Shown here one piece after another: positions 10,117 through 22,699 of a stretch of 64,000 bases of DNA. Positions within the stretch are counted from its first letter, which is position 1, and every line of letters begins with the position of its first letter. The notes beneath the pieces were generated by a model. It made no database searches, had not been told where the DNA came from, and worked only from the letters and a program-made list of their open reading frames with translations. The translations under genes were made by a program, and so were the position numbers. The stretch comes from Candidatus Competibacter denitrificans Run_A_D11 (GTDB lineage Bacteria; Pseudomonadota; Gammaproteobacteria; Competibacterales; Competibacteraceae): assembly GCF_001051235.1 (NCBI RefSeq), contig NZ_CBTJ020000045.1:1-64000 (forward strand). Reading direction: 5' to 3'.

Positions 10117-10139
10117 TAAAAAAAGCCCTTAACGGGCTT
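10117..10139 (-). terminator. Terminator after tRNA-fMet
   Basis: On the minus strand AGCCC-GTTAA-GGGCT is followed by seven T residues, directly beyond the tRNA 3' end. It should stop or attenuate tRNA transcription before rimP, so rimP-nusA expression needs readthrough or the separate promoter space at 9905-10116. Confidence 0.75.
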
Positions 10140-10148
10140 CCCTGAGTA

Positions 10149-10225
<77 letters not shown>

Positions 10226-10289
10226 TCTGAGAAAGAAAGCATAACATTAATTATTAAGCCCTTCAAGCATTCTATAAAATAGAACGGGG

Positions 10290-10895
<606 letters not shown>

Positions 10896-11047
10896 TTACC
10901 CTGTTGGAAGTACCCGGCAATTGATGTGGACCAACGTATTATACGGATACTAAACCGCCATCTGACCCATTCTAGCCCAACGTTCCACTGTCTTGACGCC
11001 TTTGGCAACCGATGCTAGCGTTGGCAGCAACCCCTGATTATTTGCCA

Positions 11048-11377
11048 ATGCCACGGCCTCGTTTTTTTCTTAAAGCCTTGACCACCAAACTCACGTTATT
11101 GGTCGCGACGCTCTTGTTGGCTGCTTGTGCGATTGCGCCTGTGCAAGAGATGAGCGATGCCCGGCAAGCTATCCGCTCGGCTGAGATAGCTGGCGCGGCA
11201 TGGCGCTCACCCGTCAGTTTCGTGACATCCCACCGTCTCCTGCTCGAAGCACAAACCCATTTGCAAGCGGGTGATTACCCCCGCGCCCGCCAGCTCGCCA
11301 TCGACGCACGCAATCAGGCCATTAACGCACGAGAAAAGGCCATCCAGCCTGTACCCATCCGGCCAGTCTCCCCCTAG
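11048..11377 (+). CDS. Small lipoprotein, DUF4398-like
   Basis: The predicted 109-residue protein starts with a basic segment and hydrophobic stretch ending in a lipobox LLAAC (cleavage before Cys), so it should be a membrane-anchored lipoprotein. The mature part is one alpha-helical repeat-like region (DARQAIRSAEIAGA, then AQTHLQAGDYPRARQLAIDA), which resembles the DUF4398 family seen before OmpA-like or LysM proteins. An ATG at 11012 would add 12 residues before the signal peptide and is less likely. Neither start has a strong ribosome-binding site. Function is unknown. Confidence 0.7.
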   Translation: MPRPRFFLKALTTKLTLLVATLLLAACAIAPVQEMSDARQAIRSAEIAGAAWRSPVSFVTSHRLLLEAQTHLQAGDYPRARQLAIDARNQAINAREKAIQPVPIRPVSP

Positions 11378-11420
11378 ACTATTGATCCCCTCAACATTCA
11401 GCACGACAAAGACCGTTGAC

Positions 11421-11933
11421 ATGCATTTATCAAGCTCTTGCTTGACTGATCAAATCCGGGTCGGGCTGCTCTTCGGCATACTGCTGTTGGCCGCAACATC
11501 GCCGACCGGCGCGCAAAACCTGGACTTTTCCTTACCGGGTCTGGACCAGCAGCCAGTGAGGTTGGCCGATTTTCGCGGTCGGTGGGTGATCGTTAACTTT
11601 TGGGCGACTTGGTGTACACCCTGCTTACTGGAAATGCCCGAACTGCAAGCATTCCACGAGCAGTATCACAACCGCGCCACGGTCATCGGCGTCAACTATC
11701 AGGATCTTGCGGCCAGCGACATCCGCGCCTTTACTGAACGGCTCGCGATTCATTTTCCCATCGCTTTAAGCCACGGCAATCCGCTATCCGGTTTTCCGTT
11801 GAAGGGCTTGCCGACCACTTTTCTGATTTCCCCCACCGGTAAATTAGTCGATACGCATCTTGGCACCGTCAATGCCGCCATGCTGGCGGAGCGGTTGGCT
11901 GAGTTGGAGAAAATGGGTGAACCGAAACGCTAG
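11421..11933 (+). CDS. TlpA/ResA-type periplasmic thioredoxin
   Basis: This is a 170-residue exported thioredoxin-fold protein. A signal-like hydrophobic segment (VGLLFGILLLAATSPTGA) precedes the mature part, and NFWATWCTPCLLEMPEL carries the CxxC active site with the preceding W. GLPTTFLISPTG contains the cis-Pro loop of the fold. Such proteins reduce or shuffle disulfides, often for cytochrome c maturation, but no partner gene is nearby. The ATG at 11421 was chosen because the open frame upstream overlaps the lipoprotein gene and shows no signal or domain. Confidence 0.88.
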   Translation: MHLSSSCLTDQIRVGLLFGILLLAATSPTGAQNLDFSLPGLDQQPVRLADFRGRWVIVNFWATWCTPCLLEMPELQAFHEQYHNRATVIGVNYQDLAASDIRAFTERLAIHFPIALSHGNPLSGFPLKGLPTTFLISPTGKLVDTHLGTVNAAMLAERLAELEKMGEPKR

Positions 11934-11993
11934 GCCATACGCGATCATCGCGCGCAACACATCTCCGGTGTCCTCCCTGCTTAGAGGAATGCC

Positions 11994-12266
11994 ATGAAAA
12001 CAACCTGTCTACGCTGTTATGTTTCGGGCCGGGTCCAAGGTGTGGGATTCCGCTACGCCACGGCTGAAAAAGCCTCTGGGCTGGGGGTAACCGGTTATGT
12101 CCGCAACCTGCCGGATCGACGAGTGGAAGTTTTGGCCTGCGGCGATGAAAGAGCCGTCGCGGCACTGTGTGAGTGGCTTTGGCAAGGCCCCTCACTGGCG
12201 CGAGTAAGTGAGGTTCGCCGGGAATCGGCACCCTATCAGGATTTTGGCGACTTCCGTATCGAGTAA
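11994..12266 (+). CDS. acyP: Acylphosphatase
   Basis: At 90 residues this is full length. The active-site loop VSGRVQGVGFRYAT supplies the catalytic Arg, and GYVRNLPDRRVEVLACG includes the catalytic Asn. The enzyme hydrolyses carboxyl-phosphate bonds such as acetyl phosphate or 1,3-bisphosphoglycerate; its physiological role is poorly defined. GAGGAATGCC precedes the ATG. It follows the thioredoxin gene by 60 bases. Confidence 0.96.
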   Translation: MKTTCLRCYVSGRVQGVGFRYATAEKASGLGVTGYVRNLPDRRVEVLACGDERAVAALCEWLWQGPSLARVSEVRRESAPYQDFGDFRIE

Positions 12267-12539
12267 ATCAGTCCCGCAAAAATTTTCCAAAGCCCCTTGA
12301 ATTATCCACAGGGTTATGCAGTGTCTCTTTTATAAGGCTTTCGGTCGGTTGCCTAACCAAAAACTGGTCAATATTCCAGTAGTTGTCTACAACTTTATAA
12401 TAAATATAAAAAAAACAGCCGTTCAAAAAGATATCAATGCCTCACCGTCCCATTGGCGATCCGTCTGTGGATATAGCGTGGAAAAGTTATCCACAGACTT
12501 ATCCACAGGTTAGCCATACGGCATCGTGCCGCTCTTCCA
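12267..12539. promoter_or_regulatory. DnaA-box cluster with AT-rich segment between acyP and proS
   Basis: Three exact TTATCCACA boxes lie at 12302-12310, 12487-12495 and 12499-12507 on the plus strand. A fourth near-consensus box (ATATCCACA) lies at 12466-12474 on the minus strand. Between them, around 12385-12416, is a strongly AT-rich run. The last three boxes fall within 42 bases. This can bind DnaA and resembles an origin or titration site, but only one GATC is visible and no dnaA, dnaN, mnmG or parAB is in view. It could equally be a DnaA-responsive control region. Confidence 0.65.
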
Positions 12540-14267
12540 TCAGATGGAACCACCCTGGCCGGTAATAAGACGCTGACGCAACCATTCCACAATATCCGTT
12601 CGCCCCACCAGAGTACTATCCGAATCGCACCGTCCACGATACTCCAGTTGACCGGCCGCCAGATTCCGGTCACCGATGACCAGGCGATGCGGGATGCCGA
12701 TCAACTCCATATCGGCAAACATAACCCCAGGTCGGGCAGCGCGATCATCCAACAGCACATCCATTCCGGCGGTGAGCAATTCTTGATAAACCGCTTCAGC
12801 GGTTTCGCGCACGCTGGTGGACCGAGCAGCGCCCAAAGGCAGTAGGGCCACTTGAAAGGGCGCCATCGCGGCTGGCCAGATGATGCCGCGTTTATCATGG
12901 TTTTGCTCGATAGCGGCAGCCACGACTCGCGATACCCCAATCCCGTAGCAGCCCATGGTCACCGTCGCTGGCTGGCCGTTTTCACCCAGCACGACCGCGT
13001 TCATGGCAGCACTGTATTTTTGACCCAGTTGAAAGACATGACCCACTTCGATCCCGCGCGCGATAGCCAAGGTGCCGCGATCATCCGGACTGGGATCACC
13101 TTCAATCACATTGCGCAGGTCGGCCACTTCAGGTTCTGGGCAATCACGCCCAAAATTGACCCCGGTCAAATGCCAATCATCGGCATTTGCCCCCATCGCC
13201 ATATCCGCCATCCTAGCGACGGTGCGGTCGGCAATAATCGGACCACCAAAACCGACTGGACCAAGCGAGCCGGGACCGGCACCGAATGCCGCCCTGATCG
13301 CGTCGGGGCTGGCGAAGGTCAGCGGGGTTTTAATTTGAGGTAATTTCTCGGCCTTGATCGTGTTCAATTCATGATCGCCGCGAATCAAGAGCAATACCGG
13401 TTGGCTATCCACCCCTTCGACTACGATGGCTTTGACCGTTCGTGCAATCGGCAGATTAAGAAACGCGCAAAGATCGGCTATCGTCTTGACACCGGGGGTA
13501 GAGACGCGAGTCAACGCTTCGCTCGGCAACGACCTCTCACTGGACGGGAATAGCGCCTCGGCAAGCTCGACGTTGGCGGCGTAATCGCTGCCGGTGGAAA
13601 ACGCAATAGTATCCTCACCGGAATCGGCCAGGACGTGGAATTCCTGCGAGCGATTGCCGCCGATACTGCCCGAATCGGCCAACACCGCCCGAAACTTCAA
13701 ACCAAGACGAGTAAAAATACGGGTATAGGCGTCATACATGGCCTGATACCCCTCTTGCAGCGATGCCTGATCCAGGTGGAAGGAATAGGCATCCTTCATC
13801 AAAAACTCCCGCGCCCGCATCACGCCATAACGTGGCCGGACCTCATCGCGGAACTTGGTTTGAATCTGATAAAAATTGACCGGCAACTGCTTGTAACTTT
13901 TGATCTCGCGCCGGAATAGCTCGGTAATGACCTCCTCGTGAGTTGGCCCAAAACAGAAGTCACGCTGGTGCCGATCCACGATTCGCAACAGCTCTGGACC
14001 ATATTTTTGCCAGCGGCCCGACTCGTGCCATAACTCGGCTGGCTGCACGGCGGGCATTAACAACTCCAATGCACCGGCGCGATCCATTTCTTCACGGACC
14101 ACCGCCTCGACCTTGCGCAGCACCCGCAATCCCAGCGGTAACCACGTATAAATGCCGGCTGCGAGTCTGCGAATCAGACCAGCCCGCAGCATCAGCTGGT
14201 GGCTGATGACCTCGGCATCGGCTGGGACTTCCTTAACGGTGAATAGCGGAAAGCGGGATACGCGCAT
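12540..14267 (-). CDS. proS: Prolyl-tRNA synthetase, bacterial type
   Basis: ProS charges tRNA-Pro. The 575-residue length and central insertion (about 225-385, containing the editing-type segment [20 protein letters not shown]) mark the bacterial type that hydrolyses Ala-tRNA-Pro. Class II motifs are seen: [18 protein letters not shown] (motif 1 region), [24 protein letters not shown] (motif 2) and [17 protein letters not shown] (motif 3). The C-terminal anticodon-binding domain is present. It starts with ATG 14267 and is followed on the minus strand by the DnaA-box region. Confidence 0.97.
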   Translation of the reverse strand: MRVSRFPLFTVKEVPADAEVISHQLMLRAGLIRRLAAGIYTWLPLGLRVLRKVEAVVREEMDRAGALELLMPAVQPAELWHESGRWQKYGPELLRIVDRHQRDFCFGPTHEEVITELFRREIKSYKQLPVNFYQIQTKFRDEVRPRYGVMRAREFLMKDAYSFHLDQASLQEGYQAMYDAYTRIFTRLGLKFRAVLADSGSIGGNRSQEFHVLADSGEDTIAFSTGSDYAANVELAEALFPSSERSLPSEALTRVSTPGVKTIADLCAFLNLPIARTVKAIVVEGVDSQPVLLLIRGDHELNTIKAEKLPQIKTPLTFASPDAIRAAFGAGPGSLGPVGFGGPIIADRTVARMADMAMGANADDWHLTGVNFGRDCPEPEVADLRNVIEGDPSPDDRGTLAIARGIEVGHVFQLGQKYSAAMNAVVLGENGQPATVTMGCYGIGVSRVVAAAIEQNHDKRGIIWPAAMAPFQVALLPLGAARSTSVRETAEAVYQELLTAGMDVLLDDRAARPGVMFADMELIGIPHRLVIGDRNLAAGQLEYRGRCDSDSTLVGRTDIVEWLRQRLITGQGGSI

Positions 14268-14294
14268 GAATGGGCCTTGGGCAAGAGCAGGAGG

Positions 14295-14762
14295 TCACGG
14301 ATTACAGAAGTAGTCTTGGTCTTTTTGCGCTTTTTTCAGCTCGGCCTCGCGCGCGGCGGGATCGAGAGCGACTTTATTACCTTGCGCGTCGGTTTTTACT
14401 ACTGGGCTATCGCTTTGCAAGGTCGTGACATTTTTCTTGGCGGCTTCACAGTTTTTTGTGCGCAGATCATCCGCTTCCTTCTGGGCTTCCTCAACTTGCT
14501 TTTTCTCTGCCTGCTCCTGCTCAGCGACCTTTTTGGCCAAATCCGCCTGCGCTTTATTGAGATCCTGAGCGGGGGCCGGCCCTTGCTCCAAGCCGGATGA
14601 CTTACGCACCATCTCGTACTTTACGCCGGAAGGCGGCGCCAGCTCCGTATACTGGACCTGGCCTTGTGCATCGGTCCATTTATAAATTAACTGCTGAGCT
14701 TGGGCGACACTCGCCACACCCCAACTTACAATCAGCGCCCATTGCAGCGTTTTTTTTAACAT
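14295..14762 (-). CDS. DUF4124 exported protein
   Basis: The 155-residue protein has a signal peptide (MLKKTLQWALIVSWGVASVAQA) and then the DUF4124 motif IYKWTDAQGQVQYTELAP, a small domain common in proteobacterial envelope proteins. A long Lys/Glu/Gln/Ala-rich coiled coil follows (about 65-105). One Cys lies in KNCEAAKK and another at the C-terminus in YFCNP. It is encoded 27 bases upstream of proS on the same strand. Function is unknown. Confidence 0.8.
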   Translation of the reverse strand: MLKKTLQWALIVSWGVASVAQAQQLIYKWTDAQGQVQYTELAPPSGVKYEMVRKSSGLEQGPAPAQDLNKAQADLAKKVAEQEQAEKKQVEEAQKEADDLRTKNCEAAKKNVTTLQSDSPVVKTDAQGNKVALDPAAREAELKKAQKDQDYFCNP

Positions 14763-15080
14763 GCGATTCCTCCAAAGGGTTCGGATAACGGGAAAATGGC
14801 GCCTGGCTACCAGGATACTCCGGGCGTTGTAACAGGATTTTGCTCGAAATCAATGTCGTGTAGTATAACCAGCCCGCAAGACTCGCGCCCAGCAGGTATT
14901 GACCACTTTCACGACGAGTTGTGCCTGCCGGCATACCCCAGCCACAGAGCGGTCATCCCGCCCAGCCGTGGCCCCGGCTAGGCCACCCACCGGCCCCGTC
15001 GTCGATACGCCAATCTTCCCGCGTCGATTCGTCTTGTCAAGCCGTAGTCCCTAAACCACTGACCATGAGGAATCAACATC
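14763..15080 (+). promoter_or_regulatory. ilv leader / divergent intergenic region
   Basis: This 318-base region separates the divergent DUF4124 and ilvB genes. A candidate promoter facing ilvB is TTGCTC, an 18-base spacer, then TATAAC near 14840-14869. No short leader peptide rich in Ile, Val or Leu codons was found, so classical attenuation is not supported. GAGG is well placed before the ilvB ATG. A GC-rich stretch (14945-15000) can form local hairpins, but none is clearly a terminator. Confidence 0.35.
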
Positions 15081-16822
15081 ATGGAACTTCTTACTGGTGC
15101 CGAAATCCTGATCCGCTGTTTAAAGGAGGAAGGCGTCGAATACCTGTTTGGCTATCCCGGCGGCGCGGTGCTGCATATCTATGATGCCATCTACGTCCAA
15201 GATGATGTCAAACATGTGCTGGTGCGCCACGAACAAGCCGCCACCCACGCCGCCGACGGCTATGCCCGCGCCACCGGCAAAACCGGCGCGGTGCTGGTCA
15301 CTTCCGGCCCTGGCGTCACCAATGCGGTCACCGGTATCGCCACGGCCTATATGGACTCCATTCCGATGGTGATCATCTCCGGCCAGGTGCCCACCCCGTT
15401 GATCGGCAATGATGCCTTTCAGGAAGTGGATTCGGTCGGCATCACCCGACCCTGCGTCAAGCATAATTTTCTGGTCAAAGACATCACCAAGCTGGCCGAA
15501 ACCATCAAAAAAGCGTTCTACATCGCCTCGACCGGCCGGCCCGGCCCGGTGCTGGTCGATATCCCCAAGGACGTGACTATTGCCAAGGCCGAATTCCATT
15601 ATCCCAAGAAGATCAAGCTGCGCTCTTATAATCCGACCGTGAAAGGCCATGCCGGCCAGATTCGCAAGGCAGTGGATTTGATCCTGTCGGCCAAGCGCCC
15701 GATGCTCTATACCGGCGGTGGCGTGATTTTAAGCGAGGGATCATCGGAATTGGTCGAGCTGACGCAACTGCTCGGCTATCCGATTACCAACACCTTGATG
15801 GGTTTGGGCGCCTATCCGGCCACCGACAAGCAGTTTATCGGCATGTTGGGAATGCACGGCACCTATGAATCCAACATGGCGATGCACCATTGCGACGTGC
15901 TGATCGCCATCGGCGCCCGTTTTGACGACCGGGTAACCGGCAAGATCGACCGCTTCTGCCCGGAGGCGCGCATCGTTCATGTTGATATTGATCCGTCCTC
16001 GATTTCCAAGAACGTCCGGGTGGACATCCCCATCGTCGGCTCGGTGGCGCATGTGCTGCGGGCGATGATCAACGTGATCCGCGACGAGAAGCTCAAGCCC
16101 GACACCGAGGCGCTGGCCAAGTGGTGGCGGCAAATCGACGAGTGGCGAGCGGTCAAATCTTTGAGTTATCGTAACAGCGATACGGTCATCAAACCCCAGT
16201 TTGTAGTGCAAAAGCTGTATGAGGTCACTAAAGGCAAAGCCATCATCACCTCGGATGTGGGTCAGCACCAGATGTGGGCGGCGCAGTATTACCATTTCGA
16301 CCGGCCGCGCCAGTGGATCAATTCCGGCGGCCTGGGCACGATGGGTTTTGGCCTGCCGGCAGCGATGGGCGCCAAGTTCGCCTTTCCCGATCAGGATGTG
16401 GCCTGCATCACCGGCGATGGCAGCATTCAGATGATGACCCAAGAATTGGCGACCATGAAGCAGTATGGTACCCCGGTCAAGATCATCAATCTGAATAACG
16501 GCTATCTGGGCATGGTGCGGCAGTGGCAGGAGTTCTTCTATCAGAAGCGCTATTGCATGACCTATTTCGAAGCGCTGCCGGATTTCGTCAAGCTGGCGGA
16601 AGCCTACGGCCACGTTGGGATGCAGATCGAGAAGCCGGGTGATGTGGAAGGGGCGTTGCGTGAGGCGTTCGCCCAAAAGGATCGCACGGTATTTCTGGAT
16701 TTCATCACCGATCAATCCGAAAACGTCTTCCCGATGATCCCCTCTGGGGGCAGTCAGAATGAAATGCTGCTGGCGGAACGCGATGAGATGATCTCGCCTC
16801 ACGACGAAGGGATGGTACTGCT

Positions 16823-16826
<4 letters not shown>
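15081..16826 (+). CDS. ilvB: Acetolactate synthase large (catalytic) subunit
   Basis: This thiamine-diphosphate enzyme makes acetolactate or acetohydroxybutyrate, the first common step to Val, Leu and Ile. The 581-residue protein has the N-terminal TPP-type domain with catalytic Glu in VRHEQAATHAADGYARATG, an FAD-binding central domain (GMHGTYESNMAMHHCDVLI), and the C-terminal GDG...N motif (CITGDGSIQMMTQELATM, then NLNNGYLGMV) that holds TPP and Mg. The stop overlaps the ilvH GTG start by four bases. The gene order is that of biosynthetic, feedback-regulated enzymes. Confidence 0.97.
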
Positions 16827-18423
<1,597 letters not shown>

Positions 18424-18620
18424 CGCAATCCTTTGCAAGCAGGGCGCGGTCTGAGCGAACAACACCAAATCGACGCCCTGCTTTCTAAAGGGACTTAAAG
18501 GCAATTTCCCAGAATGTTTCAATCGCCCGTGGCCGGGCGAAACCGCATGGCAAAGGTTACGTCTCTCCCATGCACAATGATCCCCCCGAAGAGGGGATTT
18601 CAAACTAAAGTTTATTTTCG
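18424..18620 (+). terminator. Multi-hairpin spacer after ilvC
   Basis: Three inverted repeats occupy the spacer. GCAGGGCG/CGCCCTGC (about 18440-18482) has a large loop and is followed by TTTCT. TCGCCCG-TGGC-CGGGCGA is perfect at 18523-18540. ATCCCC/GGGGAT lies at 18580-18598, followed by TT. At least the first and last could terminate ilvC transcription. The region therefore probably separates ilvBHC from the NYN gene that follows. Confidence 0.45.
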
Positions 18621-19361
18621 ATGAATGATGATCTACCGAACCAGCGTCGGCTTGCAGTTTTAATCGATGCGGATAACGCACAGCCCAAAATCATCGAAGG
18701 GCTACTCAAAGAAGTGGTCAAATATGGGGTTCCTAGCGTAAAACGTATTTACGGCGACTGGACAACGCCGAATTTAGCGGGATGGAAAGCCGCGCTATTA
18801 GATCATTCCATTCAGCCCATCCAGCAATTTCGCTATACCGTCGGGAAAAACGCCACCGATAGCGCCATGATTATCGATGCAATGGATTTGCTGTATACCC
18901 GTCGCTTTGAAGGTTTTTGCCTCGTCTCCAGTGACAGTGATTTTACCCGGCTGGCCTCCCGCATCCGTGAAGAGGGGTTGTTGGTCTTCGGCTTTGGTGA
19001 GGAAAAAACCCCAAAAGCGTTTGTCTCAGCTTGCGATAAATTTATTTTTACCAAGGTTCTCTTGGCTGAAGAAGATCCGGCCGCCATCATCGGCACACAA
19101 GAAACCAATAAGCTCAAAAGCGATACCAAACTCGTCAATCTGTTGCGTGGGGCGGTGGATGCCGCTTCAGACGACAGTGGTTGGGCACATTTGGCTGCGG
19201 TCGGCCATCATATCGCCAAGCAGGCCGCCGAATTTGATTCGCGCAATTACGGTTACAAAAAGCTGGTTGATTTGGTAGCCGCCTTAAATCTTTTTGAAAT
19301 CGATAGGCGTTCTCAAGGCACCATTTACCTGCGGGATAAACGTACTAAGTCATCATCCTGA
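18621..19361 (+). CDS. NYN-domain protein with C-terminal OST-HTH/LOTUS region
   Basis: The N-terminal part (about 8-150) is a NYN (PIN-like, LabA/DUF88) domain. The acidic residues expected for a metal-dependent nuclease are visible in VLIDADNA, NATDSAMIIDAMDLL and LVSSDSDFTRLA. The C-terminal part (about 165-240) looks like an OST-HTH/LOTUS winged helix (GYKKLVDLVAALNLFEI), an RNA-binding module. The 246-residue protein is therefore a likely RNA nuclease or RNA-binding protein, with unknown target. It sits between ilvC and pssA, interrupting an otherwise common amino-acid and lipid gene run. Its codon use does not stand out by eye. Confidence 0.8.
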   Translation: MNDDLPNQRRLAVLIDADNAQPKIIEGLLKEVVKYGVPSVKRIYGDWTTPNLAGWKAALLDHSIQPIQQFRYTVGKNATDSAMIIDAMDLLYTRRFEGFCLVSSDSDFTRLASRIREEGLLVFGFGEEKTPKAFVSACDKFIFTKVLLAEEDPAAIIGTQETNKLKSDTKLVNLLRGAVDAASDDSGWAHLAAVGHHIAKQAAEFDSRNYGYKKLVDLVAALNLFEIDRRSQGTIYLRDKRTKSSS

Positions 19362-19407
19362 TTCTATTGAATCTCCAATGCTCTCCTTTCCTTAAGATCG
19401 ATCAACG

Positions 19408-20199
19408 ATGAACGAACCCACTCCCGAAACCCGCCGTCCGCGTGGGCTTTATCTCGTTCCTAACCTCTTTACCACCGCCGCCCTATTCTGCGGCTTCTAC
19501 GCCATTATCGCCGCCTTACACGGCCGCTTCGAACCTGCCGCAGTCGCGGTATTTATCGCGATGGTGCTGGATGGATTGGACGGGTTTGCGGCGCGGATGA
19601 CCCACACGGAAAGTGAATTTGGCGCCCAATATGACAGCATGGCTGACCTCGTGTCTTTCGGCTTAGCGCCAGCTTTGATCATGTATCAATGGGCGCTGGG
19701 GAGCATGATCACCATGGGGCCGTTTCTCTCCAAGCTCGGTTGGCTGGCCGCTTTTTTCTATACGGTGATGGCTGCACTGCGCCTGGCCCGCTTTAACGTC
19801 CAATCAGGCAGCACCGACAAGCGCTATTTCATCGGCCTGCCCAGCCCTTCGGCCGCCGCGATTGTGACCGGCTTCGTCTGGTTCGGCACCGACTTGGGCT
19901 TTACCGGTATTCAACTCTTATGGCCAGCGCTTATTATTACCGTCAGTGCCGGGGCGCTGATGTTTAGCAAAATTCTTTATTTCAGCCTTAAAAAAATCAA
20001 TCTGCGCGGCCGGGTACCGTTCATGGCCGCATTGCTGGTGGTATTAACGCTGGTCGTGATTTCCATTGATCCGCCCAAGGTTCTGTTCACCGGTTTTCTA
20101 CTCTATGTGCTATCTGGGCCAATCCTTTTTCTGGGACGGCTGCGGCAACGCGCCCGCCGCCGTAACCAGCCACCTGCGGAACCGCCCACTCAGAAATAA
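19408..20199 (+). CDS. pssA: CDP-diacylglycerol-serine O-phosphatidyltransferase
   Basis: This membrane enzyme makes phosphatidylserine from CDP-diacylglycerol and serine, the precursor of phosphatidylethanolamine. The CDP-alcohol transferase motif D-G-x2-A-R-x8-G-x3-D-x3-D is complete (residues about 50-75, starting DGFAARM). Several hydrophobic segments follow, and the tail is Arg-rich. At 263 residues this is the integral-membrane type II enzyme, not the E. coli phospholipase-D type. It precedes leuA by 29 bases. Confidence 0.95.
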   Translation: MNEPTPETRRPRGLYLVPNLFTTAALFCGFYAIIAALHGRFEPAAVAVFIAMVLDGLDGFAARMTHTESEFGAQYDSMADLVSFGLAPALIMYQWALGSMITMGPFLSKLGWLAAFFYTVMAALRLARFNVQSGSTDKRYFIGLPSPSAAAIVTGFVWFGTDLGFTGIQLLWPALIITVSAGALMFSKILYFSLKKINLRGRVPFMAALLVVLTLVVISIDPPKVLFTGFLLYVLSGPILFLGRLRQRARRRNQPPAEPPTQK

Positions 20200-20228
20200 C
20201 GGGGCCATTCCCTGTTGGAGACCTTCGC

Positions 20229-21764
20229 ATGAACCCATTGATCATCTTTGATACCACCTTGCGCGACGGCGAGCAGAGTCCCGGCGCATCAATGACCAAG
20301 GAAGAGAAAGTCCGTATCGCCAAGAGCTTGGAGCGGATGCGGGTCGATGTCATCGAAGCGGGTTTCCCCATCGCCAGTCCCGGTGATTTCGAAGCGGTAC
20401 GAGCGGTAGCCCGCGCGGTCAAGGGTAGCGTGGTCTGTGGGTTGGCCCGCGCCGCCGACGCCGATATCGACCGGGCCGGCGAGGCGTTGAAGGAAGCGGC
20501 CGCCTGTCGCATCCACACCTTTATCGCCACCTCGCCAATTCACATGCAGATGAAGCTGCGGATGACACCGGATCAGGTGGTGGAACGCGCCATTGCCGCC
20601 GTCCAGCGTGCCCGGCGCTGGACTGATGACGTGGAATTTTCTGCTGAGGATGCTGGTCGTTCCGAGTTGGATTTCCTCTGTCGGATCGTCGAGGCAGCCA
20701 TCAAAGCGGGGGCCAAGACCATCAATATCCCGGATACAGTCGGCTATAACGTCCCCGACCAGTTCGCCCATACCATTCGAAGCTTGATTGAACGAGTGCC
20801 GAATGCTGATCAGGCGGTCTTCTCGGTCCATTGCCACAACGACCTCGGCTTGGCGGTGGCCAATTCACTGGCAGCGGTCCTGGCTGGGGCGCGACAGGTG
20901 GAATGCACCATCAATGGCCTCGGCGAACGGGCCGGTAACGCCTCGTTGGAAGAAATCGTGATGGCCGTGCGCACTCGCCACGATATCTTCCAGCTCGAAA
21001 CCCGTCTCGACACCACCCAGATCGTGCCCACCTCGCGGCTGGTTGCCAATATCACCGGTTTTCCGGTGCAACCCAATAAAGCCATTGTCGGCGCCAATGC
21101 GTTTGCCCACGAATCCGGTATTCATCAGGATGGGGTGCTCAAGCACCGTGAAACCTACGAAATCATGCGAGCCGAGGATGTCGGTTGGAGTACCAACCGG
21201 ATGGTGCTGGGCAAGCACTCCGGCCGCAATGCGTTCCGCACCCGGTTGGAGGAGCTGGGGGCCAGTTTCGCCTCCGAGGAGGAGCTAAACGCCGCCTTTG
21301 CCCGCTTCAAAGAACTGGCCGATAAAAAACACGAGATTTACGACGAAGATCTACAGGCGCTGGTCACGGACGCCAATTTAGCGGCGGAAAACGAGCGCGC
21401 ACAACTGCGTTATCTACGGGTTTGTTCGGAAACGGGCGAGACCCCATGCGCCCACATTACCCTGACGCTGGATGGCGAGGAACGCAGCGCGACCGCTGAG
21501 GGTGGCGGCCCGGTCGATGCCTCATTCAAGGCTATCGAGAGCATCTTGCAAACCGACACCGATCTACTGCTCTACTCGGTCAACAACATTACCAGCGGCA
21601 CCGATGCGCAAGGTGAGGTCACGGTGCGAATCGCCAAAGACGGCCGAATCTTCAACGGCCAAGGCGCGGATACTGATATCGTGATCGCCTCCGCTAAAGC
21701 GTACATCAACGCGCTCAACAAGATCCTGCAACCAACCGAGCGCGCCCATCCGCAATTGTTGTAA
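20229..21764 (+). CDS. leuA: 2-isopropylmalate synthase
   Basis: LeuA condenses 2-oxoisovalerate with acetyl-CoA as the first committed step of leucine synthesis, using the product of the ilv pathway upstream. The 511-residue protein has the aldolase-type TIM barrel with [14 protein letters not shown] and the metal-binding [24 protein letters not shown] follows, and the C-terminal third (about 390-511) is the leucine-binding allosteric domain. GGAG lies before the ATG. Confidence 0.97.
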   Translation: MNPLIIFDTTLRDGEQSPGASMTKEEKVRIAKSLERMRVDVIEAGFPIASPGDFEAVRAVARAVKGSVVCGLARAADADIDRAGEALKEAAACRIHTFIATSPIHMQMKLRMTPDQVVERAIAAVQRARRWTDDVEFSAEDAGRSELDFLCRIVEAAIKAGAKTINIPDTVGYNVPDQFAHTIRSLIERVPNADQAVFSVHCHNDLGLAVANSLAAVLAGARQVECTINGLGERAGNASLEEIVMAVRTRHDIFQLETRLDTTQIVPTSRLVANITGFPVQPNKAIVGANAFAHESGIHQDGVLKHRETYEIMRAEDVGWSTNRMVLGKHSGRNAFRTRLEELGASFASEEELNAAFARFKELADKKHEIYDEDLQALVTDANLAAENERAQLRYLRVCSETGETPCAHITLTLDGEERSATAEGGGPVDASFKAIESILQTDTDLLLYSVNNITSGTDAQGEVTVRIAKDGRIFNGQGADTDIVIASAKAYINALNKILQPTERAHPQLL

Positions 21765-21775
21765 GTGCCGGCGCT

Positions 21776-22681
21776 ATGAATTCCGAGGACCGTCGCCGCT
21801 ATTATTTGCAGGCGCTGGAGATTTCGTTGTGGTTGCCACGACAGCCATCAGCAATCCAACCCGCGACCGCCGGTCCCTCACCGGCCCTGCCGGAGGACCA
21901 TGCGACGGCTGATCCGGCGCCAGCCCCAGGTCTGGAGAAATTTGCCAAAACGGTGCCGGTCGAGGCTGCGATGCTGGCTGCACCAGCCAGCACCGAATCC
22001 TGGATTGAAGATGATTGGATGCCAGCGATGGACGATGATTGGGAATTACTGACCGATAGCGACGACCCGGCAGAGACCGCCGTAACGGCCATCGATCATC
22101 GGGCGGCATGGATCGCCGACTTGGCTTGGGACGCTCTGGCCGAAGCCGTCCAGCAATGCACGGCATGTCATCTGTGTACCTCTCGCACGCAAACGGTCTT
22201 CGGCGTCGGCGACCGCCAAGGGGATTGGCTGATCGTCGGTGAAGCGCCAGGCGCTGATGAAGATCGTCAAGGTGAACCGTTCGTCGGTCGGGCCGGCAAA
22301 CTCCTGAACCCGATGCTCCAGGCTATCGGCCTCCAGCGTGAGCAGGTCTTTATCGCCAATATCCTCAAATGTCGGCCACCGGACAACCGCGACCCCGCAC
22401 CGGCTGAAGCGGCCCGTTGCCGTCCGTTCCTGGAACGGCAAATCGCCCTGCTTCAACCGCGCATTATCCTGGCAGTCGGCCGGATCGCCGCACAAAACCT
22501 GCTCAATACTGACACGCAAATCGGTAAGTTGCGTGGCCAGATCCATCGTTTCGGAACGGCGCAAATTCCGCTGGTCGTTACCTATCACCCGGCCTATCTG
22601 CTGCGTTCACCGCGTGAGAAGCGCAAAACCTGGGATGATCTGCGGCTGGCCCGCCGTGCGTTGGCCGGCACCGCACCTTAG
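21776..22681 (+). CDS. Uracil-DNA glycosylase, family 4 (4Fe-4S)
   Basis: The catalytic domain (about 115-295) has the four iron-sulfur Cys residues in QQCTACHLC, in ILKCRPPDNRDP and in AARCRPFLE. The family 4 active-site motif GEAPGADEDRQGEPFVGRAG and the helix-loop motif VTYHPAYLLR are also present. It removes uracil from DNA to start base-excision repair. Residues 1-110 are a low-complexity Pro/Ala/acidic extension that is common and variable in this family. It starts 12 bases after leuA and is probably cotranscribed with rimI (18 bases downstream). Confidence 0.93.
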   Translation: MNSEDRRRYYLQALEISLWLPRQPSAIQPATAGPSPALPEDHATADPAPAPGLEKFAKTVPVEAAMLAAPASTESWIEDDWMPAMDDDWELLTDSDDPAETAVTAIDHRAAWIADLAWDALAEAVQQCTACHLCTSRTQTVFGVGDRQGDWLIVGEAPGADEDRQGEPFVGRAGKLLNPMLQAIGLQREQVFIANILKCRPPDNRDPAPAEAARCRPFLERQIALLQPRIILAVGRIAAQNLLNTDTQIGKLRGQIHRFGTAQIPLVVTYHPAYLLRSPREKRKTWDDLRLARRALAGTAP

Positions 22682-22699
22682 TCCGACTGGTGCTACGCG

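Noticed and set aside
14763..15080. ilv attenuator leader peptide
   Set aside because: No short frame with clustered Ile, Val or Leu codons was found.
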